Shown here: positions 27,089 through 34,838 of the stretch, piece by piece
How positions within the stretch are numbered: the first letter of the stretch is position 1
How the letters are laid out: the number at the start of each line of letters is the position of its first letter
NCBI GenBank assembly: GCA_014377535.1
Contig: JACMPK010000184.1
Span: 1 to 36,498, forward strand
Direction: 5' to 3'
Length of the DNA stretch: 36,498 bases
Source: Gemmatimonadaceae bacterium
GTDB taxonomy: Bacteria; Gemmatimonadota; Gemmatimonadetes; Gemmatimonadales; Gemmatimonadaceae
The notes under the pieces: model-generated
Database searches by the model: none
Told to the model about the DNA's origin: nothing
The model's input: the letters and a program-made list of their open reading frames with translations, nothing else
Translations under genes and position numbers: made by a program

Positions 27089-27453
27089 GCGCGGCCCGCT
27101 GGCGCAAGCGGCGGACGGGCGGGCGATGGGCGGACGATGGGCTGGAGCAGGTGCACAGGCTACCGGGTAGAGGCTCACGCAAGGTAGCCGGAACGGGCGC
27201 GCGCGGCGGCGCGACACATGCGCTCGACCTCGTGTGCGATGCGCTGCAGGCGCCGTGTCGTCGCATCACGACCGTGACGCGCGCACCGGGTTTACCTCAG
27301 TGGAATCGGCGCGTCCTCTGCATGCGGCACCCCGCGTGATCGACCGACAAGCCGGGGTCAAGATTCTCGGGCAGCGGTCGAAACTTGCGCGGAATGGGCC
27401 GGGCCAGCACGCTGATGTGCGACCAGGCAAAACACTTTGCGTCAGAGGCTCCG
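27089..27453. other. Intergenic stretch, nothing recognised
   Basis: 365 nt between the start of the flavoprotein gene and a small plus-strand frame. Open frames here read as low-complexity Arg/Ala/His protein with no ribosome site. No tRNA fold, repeat or strong hairpin was seen. It presumably holds the promoters of the divergent genes. Confidence 0.5.
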
Positions 27454-27585
27454 ATGATGGCACTCCTGCTGCTGGTTTCGTTCGTGACCCCAGCCATCTT
27501 CCTTCAGCATTGGCGCCGTCCGAAGCCGGCGCGCATCGGATATCCGGGCGTGCGTCGCTCCGGAGACCGCCGTGACGTTCGCTGA
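27454..27585 (+). CDS. Possible small single-helix membrane protein
   Basis: 43 codons. Two adjacent ATGs (27454, 27457) lie 5 and 8 nt after AGAGG, a good ribosome site. The product begins MMALLLLVSFVTPAIFLQHW, one membrane helix, and continues with a basic tail (RRPKPARIGYPGVRRSG). Its stop lies within the next small frame, which starts 14 nt earlier. No homologue recognised; a chance frame cannot be excluded. Confidence 0.35.
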   Translation: MMALLLLVSFVTPAIFLQHWRRPKPARIGYPGVRRSGDRRDVR

Positions 27586-27790
27586 CGACATTCCCGAGGA
27601 CGACTTCGCTGGCGATTGCGCCGACGAGGGTGTGGTGCTGGACGGGCCGGCCGCACTGCTCCGCGCAATCCTCGAGGTCGAGCCATCACAACCGGGCTTC
27701 ACGTCAGCGCTGTGGCGAGGCCTCGTGAATGGCGGTACGCTCCATCACCGAGCGGATTCCCTGGCCGGACTCATGCCAGAGCCGAGCTGA
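27572..27790 (+). CDS. Possible small acidic protein
   Basis: 72 codons from a GTG with GGAG 6 nt upstream. The N-terminal half is acidic (TFADDIPEDDFAGDCADEG) and then helix-like (PAALLRAILEVEP). It overlaps the end of the small membrane frame by 14 nt, suggesting coupling, and its last 87 nt overlap the 3' end of the convergent lipoprotein gene at 27704, which weakens the case. No family recognised. Confidence 0.35.
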   Translation: MTFADDIPEDDFAGDCADEGVVLDGPAALLRAILEVEPSQPGFTSALWRGLVNGGTLHHRADSLAGLMPEPS

Positions 27791-29203
27791 CACCACGATC
27801 GTGCGGCCCGCCTTGACGACGACTGACGGAAGACTGAGCTGACGGGTCCCTGCTGCATCCACGAGCAATTCGTGCGTGCCGGCGGGAATTCGCATTCTCA
27901 CGACGGACACGCTGCCCGGCAGCAACGTCCACGCACGCGTGTCCGCGCGCTCGAGCGCTGTGGACGCGGCGTTCGTCAGCAGTCGTGCGACGAGGCCTGC
28001 CGCCCTCGCCGCGTCATCGTTCTTGTTCTTCTTTTTCTTCTTCTTTCCCCCGCCATCATCGTCCTTCGAGGCCGCGGACTGCACCGCCGCCTCCATCGCC
28101 CGTGCCGCCGCGTACTTCGTCATCGCACGCGCGACGGTGCGCGTCATGATGGCGCCCCGGTCGCGCCGGTAATCCGCCGCGAGCGCGTCACTGACACTGG
28201 CGCTGATCATCGACTCCGTGCGCGCCGCGCCAACGACGACGTGCACGGATCCGCGCAGGTCTGCCGCGTCGCGACGCAGTACCGGCCAGCTCATGTCCAG
28301 GAGGTAGCTCGCACGCGCACCGCGCCATGGACCGTACCGCGTGTCGGTGAAGCGCCACGAGGGACTGTCATCCCACCAGATGCCGCCGTTCCGGAGTGCG
28401 CCAAGGTCACCCAGCAGTCGCTCAGCGGCAAAGCTGCCAGTGCGCCGATCCACGTTGTCGCTGCTGAAGATCGGCACCGTGAGACCCACGGCCACCTTGT
28501 GCGCCACGTCGCCGCGTTCAATCACGACCACGACATCGCCAATGGAATCAGCGGGCGCCGTCCACATGGTGTCCAGAGGCGCGCCAAGTCGAACGGCGTT
28601 GCGCCGTGCCACATCGGCATCGTTCCAATCGCCCGCCTGCTCGAAGGCTGCGGAGGCGATGGCATGCATCAGGGCGCGCATGGCGCGCTCGTCGTCGACC
28701 GGTTCGCCGAGCTGCGCCAGCAGCGCCACGAGGCGCCGCGCCTCGACTGCAGCGGCGTCCACGTCACCGCTTGCACTCCAGGACAGCAGCGCATTGTAGT
28801 GCAGCAGCAGCCGCTCGTTCTGCCCTGCGGTATAAGGCAGGGCCATGTCGTTCGTGAACATCGACGCCGCCATGCGACTCGCGCTCTTCGTAAAGCGATC
28901 CTCGCTCACCGCATATGCGTCGTCGAATAGCGCACCGGCCTGACGGTCACGCCCGGCGTAGCGCGCCACGCTGCCCTGGTAGAGCAACCGCAGCAGACGA
29001 TCATCGGGACTGAGCGTGGACTTCCGGTTGCTCAGCGCGCGCAGCGCGGAGTCGGCCATGCCGCGGTGCAGCAGAGCGCGCATGCGATCATCGTCGATCT
29101 GCAGGCCGTTGGACGCCGTCAGGTAACTGCGCACAGTGGTCCGCAGCGTGGTACACGCAGTCGACGAAACGAGCACGGCACACAGCAGGAAGGAGTGACG
29201 CAT
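27704..29203 (-). CDS. COG3014-type lipoprotein
   Basis: 499 residues with a short lipoprotein signal ending STAC (Cys17). The first 200 residues are helical and TPR-like (ALLHRGMADSALRAL, GSVARYAGRDRQAGALFDDAY, LLLHYNALLSWSASGDVDAAAVEARRL), as in the COG3014 family that neighbours lpoB in other Gram-negatives. The C-terminal part is mixed alpha/beta. At about residues 390-402 is an unusual run of lysines (GGGKKKKKKNKNDD) matched by a long purine tract in the DNA (28018-28056). It is the last of three lipoprotein genes on this strand, 122 nt after the second. A role in peptidoglycan-synthase regulation is inferred from the LpoB context. Confidence 0.8.
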   Translation of the reverse strand: MRHSFLLCAVLVSSTACTTLRTTVRSYLTASNGLQIDDDRMRALLHRGMADSALRALSNRKSTLSPDDRLLRLLYQGSVARYAGRDRQAGALFDDAYAVSEDRFTKSASRMAASMFTNDMALPYTAGQNERLLLHYNALLSWSASGDVDAAAVEARRLVALLAQLGEPVDDERAMRALMHAIASAAFEQAGDWNDADVARRNAVRLGAPLDTMWTAPADSIGDVVVVIERGDVAHKVAVGLTVPIFSSDNVDRRTGSFAAERLLGDLGALRNGGIWWDDSPSWRFTDTRYGPWRGARASYLLDMSWPVLRRDAADLRGSVHVVVGAARTESMISASVSDALAADYRRDRGAIMTRTVARAMTKYAAARAMEAAVQSAASKDDDGGGKKKKKKNKNDDAARAAGLVARLLTNAASTALERADTRAWTLLPGSVSVVRMRIPAGTHELLVDAAGTRQLSLPSVVVKAGRTIVVSARLWHESGQGIRSVMERTAIHEASPQR

Positions 29204-29325
29204 GACGGGAAGTCTCAGCTGACGTGCGCGATGTGCACCAACGTGAACCTGGAAGAGCCATGTGACGTGGTGGCACCCTGCTGCCCGCGCTCCACCACGT
29301 CGTCAGTCACTGCTCGTGTGTGCCG

Positions 29326-30198
29326 TCAGATGAAGACGGGTGGTGTGCGACGCGGCTCGGGTGCCGGTGAAACCGCAGGTGCGGGTGCCTGCCGTTCCAG
29401 CACGATCAGTCGCTGCTGTGCACGTGCAATCGCGTCAGCCAGTTGCGCGTTCGCCTGGCCTTGTGCCAGGATCCGTTCGATCTGTAGTGACTGCAGGAAC
29501 CGCTGATAGCGGATCTGCGCTTCGATGGGCCGTAGCTGCAGGTCGAGCATCGTCGCGACCTTATACTCCAGCATCGCGTCAGCGCGCTTCATGGCCAGCG
29601 CGCGATCATACCGGTCCAGTGCACGCGCACGATCACCCGCGGCGTTGAACTGGTCGCCTTCGCGGATCAGTGCATCGGCCATCGCGGTGGCGCGCCCGTC
29701 AGTCGTGGTGTCAGCCGCCGAACTCACGACGCGAATACCCTGGGTCTCGCGATAGCTGACGGCGTTCACGCGATCATCATCGAACTGCACCATCACGACC
29801 TCGCCCGTGGCGTCACGCGGCGAGTTGCCAAGCACACGCGGCACCATCACGCTCGCCGCACCACTCTCGCGCAGCGTCCAGGCCGCTGGTGCCGTACGTG
29901 TCGCGGCCATCGCCTGCGACGGTGTCATGCCCAGCGAAATCTCACCCTTCACCACCGATGCGCAGATGGTGCCGCGGCAGGTGGCAGCGGCCTTTGCATA
30001 CACACTGTCGCGGGCCTGCGTCAGCGCCGCATTGTCCGAATACCCCTCCGCCGCCGCGCCGGCGATAAGGCGGTCCTGCGAGGCGGTGCGATCGCCGTTC
30101 ATGATGATCGGGCGTTCACGAATGCGACGCGGACCGTTGCATCCGGCAAGCAGAAGTGCTGCGCCGAGCATCATGCGTGCCTTCAATGTGTTGTTCAT
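29326..30198 (-). CDS. Lipoprotein with BamE-like motif and helical repeat region
   Basis: 290 residues. Of two ATGs six bases apart, the one at 30196-30198 is placed best, 8 nt after GGAG. Lipobox LLAGC with Cys20. Residues about 85-115 contain ISLGMTPSQAMAATRTAPAAW, which resembles the GMT-x-x-Q-V motif of SmpA/OmlA (BamE-like) proteins, followed by a strand pattern that fits that fold (EVVMVQFDDDRVNAVSY). Residues about 170-260 are helical and TPR-like (GDQFNAAGDRARALDRYDRALAMKRAD), ending in a Gln/Ala coil and a Pro-rich tail. It lies 15 nt after the lpoB-like stop, so they share a transcript. Function unknown. Confidence 0.78.
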   Translation of the reverse strand: MNNTLKARMMLGAALLLAGCNGPRRIRERPIIMNGDRTASQDRLIAGAAAEGYSDNAALTQARDSVYAKAAATCRGTICASVVKGEISLGMTPSQAMAATRTAPAAWTLRESGAASVMVPRVLGNSPRDATGEVVMVQFDDDRVNAVSYRETQGIRVVSSAADTTTDGRATAMADALIREGDQFNAAGDRARALDRYDRALAMKRADAMLEYKVATMLDLQLRPIEAQIRYQRFLQSLQIERILAQGQANAQLADAIARAQQRLIVLERQAPAPAVSPAPEPRRTPPVFI

Positions 30199-30213
30199 TG
30201 TCATGGCTCCTGG

Positions 30214-30834
30214 TTACCAACCCACGCGGCGACGATCGATGTACTTCTTGATCTTGTGCTGCCCGATCCAGACCTTCTGGTTGCTCTCCAGATCCACGAG
30301 AAACGCATCCACCTGGTAAAATACGACCTTCTCGCGACCTTCTGCATCTTCGATCGCTTGCACGTCACCCTGCAGCATGTAAACGGCGCCGCTTTCCTTG
30401 CCGATGCGTGCACGTGTCTCGGCCGACGCGTTCGTCTGCTGATCCTCGCGTTCATCGCGGACATCGCTGCGTTCATCACGGCTTGCGACGAGGCGCACGC
30501 GACCGCTGGTGAGGTAGGCACGCTCCAGATCCTTCACGAACGTGCCGATGGGCACATGCTCCATCGTGCGGTTGCGGAACGACCCGACGATCACGGTCGG
30601 CGGCGTGCCACCGTGCGCCGAGGCGTACTGCGTGCTCCACTGCCCGCCGAAGGTCTGCCCGATCAGCGAGTTGGCGACGAGTTTGGAATCCACGTCGTTC
30701 CATCGACCCGACAAGTCGGTGACGCTGCCGGGATCGACACGACTGACCCGCTTGTTGTTGCAGGCGCCCAGCGCGCCGGCGGCAAGTCCGAACATCGCGA
30801 ATCGGCGGAGGAAGACTGGGAAGGACAAGAACAT
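30214..30834 (-). CDS. LpoB-like penicillin-binding-protein activator lipoprotein
   Basis: 206 residues, AGGAG 6 nt before the ATG. Lipobox LGAC with Cys25. The LpoB/COG3417 pattern is clear: TDLSGRWNDVDSKLVANSLI, then PTVIVGSFRNRTMEHVPIGTFVKDLERAYLTSGRVRLVA, GAVYMLQGDVQAIED, VVFYQVDAFLVDLESNQKVWIGQHKIKKYI. In E. coli LpoB reaches through the peptidoglycan to switch on the synthase PBP1b. Here it heads a three-gene lipoprotein run with the BamE-motif and COG3014 proteins, an association also seen in other bacteria. The enterobacterial Pro-rich stalk is missing, so reach to an inner-membrane partner would differ. Confidence 0.88.
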   Translation of the reverse strand: MFLSFPVFLRRFAMFGLAAGALGACNNKRVSRVDPGSVTDLSGRWNDVDSKLVANSLIGQTFGGQWSTQYASAHGGTPPTVIVGSFRNRTMEHVPIGTFVKDLERAYLTSGRVRLVASRDERSDVRDEREDQQTNASAETRARIGKESGAVYMLQGDVQAIEDAEGREKVVFYQVDAFLVDLESNQKVWIGQHKIKKYIDRRRVGW

Positions 30835-30928
30835 GGCGTGCTCCTGATGTGGCGAACAAGCGAATCGAGGTCACGCGGGATGCGCGGGTCCGCGCCTCGC
30901 ACCTATGACATTGCAGGGCGCGCGCCGC

Positions 30929-30957
30929 TGCATCAACTTTGATAACAAATTGATGCA
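30929..30957. promoter_or_regulatory. Inverted repeat in divergent control region
   Basis: TGCATCAA (30929-30936) and TTGATGCA (30950-30957) form a perfect 8-bp inverted repeat around an AT-rich 13-nt centre, in the 177-nt gap between the divergent lpoB-like and DUF1499 genes. AT-rich sequence is rare in this window, so a regulator site or promoter core is plausible; no regulator is known. Confidence 0.4.
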
Positions 30958-30974
30958 CAACGAGTTACACTTTC

Positions 30975-30998
30975 AAGGACCGCAGGCCTGTCCTTTTT
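30975..30998 (+). terminator. Short hairpin with T-run in the DUF1499 leader
   Basis: AAGGAC (30975-30980) pairs with GTCCTT (30990-30995), followed by more T (to 30998) and then directly by the GGAG ribosome site of the DUF1499 gene. It looks like a small intrinsic terminator or attenuator placed before a start codon. The 6-bp stem is short, so its strength is uncertain. Confidence 0.35.
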
Positions 30999-31011
30999 CG
31001 GAGACACACTG

Positions 31012-31464
31012 GTGTCTGCTTCATTCGCGCGGACGTTCCGCGCTCTTATCCTTGGAGTTGCCATGCTCGGTTGCTCGGGAAAGCGTCCCCCGGATCTCGG
31101 TCTGCACGCGGGACGGCTTCGCCTTTGCCCCTCCACGCCGAATTGCGTGAGTTCGGAGGCCGGCACGAGGGCCGACCAGCGGGTGGCACCGTTCCCGGCG
31201 CCAAGCGGCGCGCGGGACATGGGTCGCCTGGCGGGTGTCGTGGCGTCGTGGCCGCGGACGACGGTTGTATCCGATGACGGAACGTACCTGCACGCCGAGT
31301 CGACCAGTCTCATCATGCGCTTCGTCGACGATGTCGAGTTCCGTTACGACGCAAAGGATCGCGTGATTCACGTCCGGTCTTCTTCGCGCCTCGGCAAGTC
31401 GGACATGGGCGTGAACGGGAAGCGCATCGAAGGACTTCGCGCACTGTGGGTAGCGAAGCCCTGA
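31012..31464 (+). CDS. DUF1499 lipoprotein
   Basis: 150 residues from a GTG with GGAG 8 nt upstream. The signal region ends MLGC (Cys21), a usable lipobox. The DUF1499 signature CPSTPNCVSS is at about 39-48, and the domain continues with RTTVVSDDGTYLHAEST, LIMRFVDDVEFRYDAKDRVIHVRSSSRLGKSDMGVNGKRIE, covering the whole family length. The function of DUF1499 is unknown. The stop lies 9 nt from the convergent RidA stop. A leader hairpin with T-run lies just before the ribosome site. Confidence 0.88.
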   Translation: MSASFARTFRALILGVAMLGCSGKRPPDLGLHAGRLRLCPSTPNCVSSEAGTRADQRVAPFPAPSGARDMGRLAGVVASWPRTTVVSDDGTYLHAESTSLIMRFVDDVEFRYDAKDRVIHVRSSSRLGKSDMGVNGKRIEGLRALWVAKP

Positions 31465-31473
31465 CCGGCGGGT

Positions 31474-31869
31474 TCAGCGCTCGGGCAGGTAGGCGATTGC
31501 GCTGACTTCGATGAGCACGCCGCGAAGCCGTGCGCCGACAGTGGTGCGCGAGGGGTATGACGCACGGAAGAATGTCGTCCAGAGATTGTTGACGCTGGTC
31601 CAGTCCTGCTCATTGACCAGATAGATCGTGGCTGACACGACGTCATCGAGCGAGGCGCCCGCAGCCGTCAGCACTTCGATCAGGTTGCGCATCACCTGCT
31701 GCGCCTGCTCTTCGACCGTTTCGCCGACCAAGGCACCCGTGCGGAAGTCCCTGGGGACCTGACCCGAGACATACACAAAATCGCCGGCGCGCACCGCCGG
31801 GCTGTAGGCACCGGCCGGGAGCGGCACGTGCGGGGGCAGGAATACTGGCGTCCAGCGTCGGTCTGACAT
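31474..31869 (-). CDS. RidA-family reactive enamine/imine deaminase
   Basis: 131 residues from the ATG at 31867-31869. RidA hydrolyses 2-aminoacrylate and related enamines or imines released by PLP enzymes, protecting them from damage. Visible: AYSPAVRAGDFVYVSGQVP, QVMRNLIEVLTAAGASLDDVVSATIYL and the C-terminal YPSRTTVGARLRGVLIEVSAIAYLP. Arg108 in PSRTTV corresponds to the catalytic arginine, so unlike the Rid domain of the fusion protein at 3338-4795 this one should be active. Cytoplasmic trimer expected. Neighbours do not suggest a specific pathway. Confidence 0.93.
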   Translation of the reverse strand: MSDRRWTPVFLPPHVPLPAGAYSPAVRAGDFVYVSGQVPRDFRTGALVGETVEEQAQQVMRNLIEVLTAAGASLDDVVSATIYLVNEQDWTSVNNLWTTFFRASYPSRTTVGARLRGVLIEVSAIAYLPER

Positions 31870-31996
31870 GGTCGTGGATTGGGTGTGGAGGTGTCGCGCG
31901 CAGAATACGGATAGCGCGTACGCGAGTCCTGCGCTAACTCTTATGTGCAGCCGCCGCGTGCGGCGTGCAGTCCTGCCCACTGTTCAACATTTCTTG

Positions 31997-32008
31997 AGGA
32001 GGTGATCC
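31997..32008 (+). promoter_or_regulatory. Extended Shine-Dalgarno sequence
   Basis: AGGAGGTGATCC is a 12-nt perfect complement to the conserved 3' end of 16S rRNA. The GGAGG core ends 7 nt before an ATG at 32010, the optimal distance. No other site in this window pairs so fully. Confidence 0.7.
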
Positions 32009-32009
32009 C

Positions 32010-32072
32010 ATGGCCAGTCGCAGTCCTTCCGCCAGCTCGACCTGGGCACACGGTCTCCTGACCGCCGCCTGA
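32010..32072 (+). CDS. Candidate 20-residue small protein or leader peptide
   Basis: Twenty codons from ATG 32010 to TGA 32070-32072, beginning MASRSPSAS and ending in LLTAA; Ser- and Ala-rich with a single Trp and no membrane helix. The case rests on the exceptional ribosome site in front and on the perfect 18-bp hairpin at 32126-32166 behind, which together look like a short stand-alone transcript. No downstream gene on this strand is close (next start 32763), so a classical leader-peptide role is unlikely. It could also be an RNA that pairs with the ribosome rather than a message. No homologue recognised. Confidence 0.45.
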   Translation: MASRSPSASSTWAHGLLTAA

Positions 32073-32125
32073 TCTGAAAATCCCAGGCCGTCGGCTCGCG
32101 ATCGTGTCGAGCTGGCGTCGAAGGT

Positions 32126-32166
32126 ACAATGGCCCGTCACTGCATATCGCAGTGACGGGCCATTGT
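32126..32166. terminator. Perfect 18-bp hairpin
   Basis: ACAATGGCCCGTCACTGC (32126-32143) pairs perfectly with 32149-32166 over the 5-nt loop ATATC. It lies between the small plus-strand frame and the stop of apaG at 32210, so it could end both transcripts. T-runs are weak on both sides (GTGTG on the plus strand, ACC on the minus). Confidence 0.65.
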
Positions 32167-32209
32167 GTGTCGATGCACGACGCACGCAGCATGCAGCGCC
32201 ATCACGACA

Positions 32210-32623
32210 TCACGACATCGGGCCAAGCGCGTTTTCCGCGTCGAGTACGAACCGCGGGATGTCGGAAGCAAACCGGGACTTGTCTGCACGACGAAAGAAA
32301 TATTGCCCTTCCATGTAGCCGCTGGGCGACTTGAGCACGCAGAAGCTCTGGTATTCGTGAATGTGACCAGGCGCAATGACCGGCAACTCGCCGACGACAC
32401 CCTCGCCTTCCACTTCCGTGTCCTCGCCGGCACCGACGGAATCGTGAATGCGCCACTTCCGCGACAGCAGCTGCGCAGACTGGTCGCCGACGTTCTCGAG
32501 GCGAACGAAATAGGCGAAGACAAATTGCGCGTGCGCCGGTTGCGATTGCGCCGGCAGATACACGGGGCGCACCGACACGCGGATGCCATGCGACTCACGA
32601 TAGAAAAACCGGGGCGTCTTCAC
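32210..32623 (-). CDS. apaG: ApaG (DUF525) protein
   Basis: 137 residues covering the whole family. ApaG has a fibronectin-III-like fold with a glycine-rich loop and binds nucleotides; in enterobacteria it sits with the Ap4A hydrolase gene and is linked to Co/Mg resistance. Signature stretches: GIRVSVRPVYLPAQSQ, FVFAYFVRLENVGDQSAQLLSRKWRIHD, GEGVVGELPVIAPGHIHEYQSF and SPSGYMEGQYFF. The closing region DIPRFVLDAENAL is also typical. No apaH or ksgA is adjacent here. It appears to be a single-gene transcript ending at the 18-bp hairpin. Confidence 0.94.
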   Translation of the reverse strand: MKTPRFFYRESHGIRVSVRPVYLPAQSQPAHAQFVFAYFVRLENVGDQSAQLLSRKWRIHDSVGAGEDTEVEGEGVVGELPVIAPGHIHEYQSFCVLKSPSGYMEGQYFFRRADKSRFASDIPRFVLDAENALGPMS

Positions 32624-32762
32624 GCCTTCATATTATCTCCCCGGTGCAACCGCTCGACAGGGCGCCGTGCCATGGATCTGCGAATCTGCTGACCGGTGCT
32701 GATATTTCCGGCACCCAATCGTTCACGCTTCACTATCCTGCCGACCTCAGCTCTCTACTGCC

Positions 32763-33236
32763 ATGCGCCTGCCTCACGTCTCTGTCGCCCTTCTCCTGCT
32801 CGCCGCGCTCGCTGGCCCGGCCGGCGCGCAGTCTCCTCTGGACTCGGCCGTCGTGTTTCGCGGTGCCACCGTGCCAGCGGGCGCAGCGATTCCCGTGACG
32901 CAACTGGCCGCCAGCGCGCGCAACCACACGGCGAGGCCGGTGATCGTGGAGGGAGTCATCACGCGCGAGTGCACCGAGAAGGGTTGCTGGATGCAGGTCG
33001 CGCCGTCGGCCGATGCGAACGGCATGCGTGTGACGTTCAAGGACTATGCGTTCTTTATTCCGCAGTCCATGGTAGGACGTCGCGCGCGCATGACGGGCGT
33101 CACGAAGGTGACGACGCATTCAAGAGCTGCGGCGGATCACCTGATCGGCGAAGGTGCGCCCCTGCAGCGCAATACCGATGGAACCGCGACGGAAGTACAG
33201 TTCGTGGCAAGCGGCGTCGAACTGCACGCGCGTTGA
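32763..33236 (+). CDS. Secreted DUF4920 protein
   Basis: 157 residues with a signal peptide (MRLPHVSVALLLLAALAGPAGA). The core matches DUF4920: RPVIVEGVITRECTEKGCWMQVA, then GMRVTFKDYAFFIPQSMVGRRARMTGV. The two Cys in RECTEKGCWM could bind a metal or form a disulfide, as expected for an OB-fold-like periplasmic protein; the function of the family is not established. No clear Shine-Dalgarno site before the ATG, but the start gives an ideal signal. Divergent from apaG (139 nt) and convergent with the glutamate dehydrogenase. Confidence 0.85.
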   Translation: MRLPHVSVALLLLAALAGPAGAQSPLDSAVVFRGATVPAGAAIPVTQLAASARNHTARPVIVEGVITRECTEKGCWMQVAPSADANGMRVTFKDYAFFIPQSMVGRRARMTGVTKVTTHSRAAADHLIGEGAPLQRNTDGTATEVQFVASGVELHAR

Positions 33237-33321
33237 GAGCTTGTGCCGGTGATGTCGCCGTTGATGCGACGTCACGGGCACGACGGCGCGCCAGCCGGTG
33301 ACGTGCGGCACGGCCGAACGA

Positions 33322-33357
33322 GCAGCGCGCGACGACCTTGGCGTCGCCGCGCGCTGC
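33322..33357. terminator. Hairpin between convergent genes
   Basis: GCAGCGCGCGACGAC (33322-33336) pairs with 33343-33357 with one A-C mismatch across the 6-nt loop CTTGGC. It sits in the gap between the DUF4920 stop and the dehydrogenase stop and probably serves both. T-runs are absent on both sides. Confidence 0.6.
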
Positions 33358-33365
33358 ACATCCGG

Positions 33366-34778
33366 TTACGGAAAGATGCCGAGGTCCTGGTAGCTTACGG
33401 CGACCTTGTTGATGGAGCTGATGAACGCAGCCGTGCGGATGTCGGTCTTGCGATCATGACGCAACCAGGTCTCGCGCACCTGGTGCCAAGCCGAAATCAT
33501 CGTGTCCTCGAGGCCCGAGTTGACCAGGTCTTCCTCATCCGCGCCATGCGAGAGCTTTGCCATCCGCTCCGCGCCGAGGGACTTGCCGGTAAGATCCTCG
33601 ACGGCCTTGAGCACGTTGGTGAACGCCGTTTCCTCGAAGCGCTTCTCCATCCGCCCGAAGCGGACATGCGAGAGGTTCTTGAGCCATTCGAAGTAGCTCA
33701 CCGTCACGCCGCCGGCGTTCAGAAACAAGTCGGCGAGCACCATCACGCCGCGTGCGTGGAGGATACTGTCGGCCTGGAAGGTGGTGGGGCCGTTGGCCCC
33801 TTCAGCGATGATCTTCGCCTGGATGCGCGAGGCATTCTCGGCAGTGATCTGTCCCTCGAGTGCGGCAGGTACCAGGATGTCACAGGGCAGTTCCAATGCG
33901 GCGCGCGAATCGGCGAGGTAGGCAGCGCCCGGGAAGCCCTTCAGCGTGCCGAAGTCGCGGCGGTGCGCCATGATCGCCTGCAGGTCCAGGCCCTTGTCGT
34001 GATGCAGGGCCCCATCCGCTTCCGCAACTGCGACAAGCACGCCGCCCCCTTCGGACAGGAACTTCGCCGCGTGATAGCCCACGTTACCGAGTCCCTGCAC
34101 GATGAAGCGCTTGCCTTGCAGTCCAGGCGTCAGCCCGATGGCCTTCATGTCCTCAACGTTGTCGCAGGCCTCGCGCACGCCGAAGTACACACCGCGACCG
34201 GTGGCCTCCGTTCGCCCGCGAATGCCGCCCTGCGCAATCGGCTTCGCCGTGACGCAGCCCAGCGCATTCAGCTCACCGACGGCGAGCTGTGCGTAGGTGT
34301 CGGCGATCCACGCCATCTCCTTGCTGGATGTGCCGTAGTCAGGCGCCGGCACGTCCACACCGGGGCCGATGAAGTTCTTCTTCCAGAGCTCGAAGGTGTA
34401 CCGACGGGTGATGCGCTCGAGTTCAGACTCACTGAACTCCTTGCGATTTATCTTGATGCCGCCCTTGGCACCACCGAAGGGCACATCCACCACGGCGCAC
34501 TTGAACGTCATGAGCGATGCCAGGGCCATCACCTCGTCCTCGTTCACGCTCATCGCGTACCGGATACCGCCCTTCGTCGGCAGCTTGTGATGACTGTGCT
34601 CGGCGCGCCATCCGACGATGGTCTTGATGGTCCCGTCGTCACGCAGGATGGGAAAGGTGACGCGATAGACCGCGTTGCATTCCTTGATCTGGTTCAGCAG
34701 CGCGGGCGGATGGTTGGTGAACGTCGCCGCCGCATCGAATGCGCGATGAACCTGACCAAGAAAACTCTGTTCGGACAT
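33366..34778 (-). CDS. Glutamate dehydrogenase (Glu/Leu/Phe/Val dehydrogenase family)
   Basis: 470 residues. It interconverts glutamate with 2-oxoglutarate and ammonia using NAD(P). Substrate-site residues are present: Lys69 (KLPTKGGIRY), Lys93 (MTFKCAVVDVPFGGAKGG), catalytic Lys105 and Asp147 (VPAPDYGT). The Rossmann motif VQGLGNVG is at about 227-234, followed at about 253 by an acidic EAD, which leans toward NAD, though this is not proof. Length is somewhat above the 410-430 of many NAD-type hexameric enzymes because of a longer C-terminus. It lies 60 nt after ctlX on the same strand, so both may be made together for nitrogen release from amino acids. Confidence 0.94.
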   Translation of the reverse strand: MSEQSFLGQVHRAFDAAATFTNHPPALLNQIKECNAVYRVTFPILRDDGTIKTIVGWRAEHSHHKLPTKGGIRYAMSVNEDEVMALASLMTFKCAVVDVPFGGAKGGIKINRKEFSESELERITRRYTFELWKKNFIGPGVDVPAPDYGTSSKEMAWIADTYAQLAVGELNALGCVTAKPIAQGGIRGRTEATGRGVYFGVREACDNVEDMKAIGLTPGLQGKRFIVQGLGNVGYHAAKFLSEGGGVLVAVAEADGALHHDKGLDLQAIMAHRRDFGTLKGFPGAAYLADSRAALELPCDILVPAALEGQITAENASRIQAKIIAEGANGPTTFQADSILHARGVMVLADLFLNAGGVTVSYFEWLKNLSHVRFGRMEKRFEETAFTNVLKAVEDLTGKSLGAERMAKLSHGADEEDLVNSGLEDTMISAWHQVRETWLRHDRKTDIRTAAFISSINKVAVSYQDLGIFP

Positions 34779-34838
34779 ATGGCGTATCGTGGGAATTTGG
34801 GTGGTACGACGGGCCGTGAAGGGACGCGCGGTGCTCGG

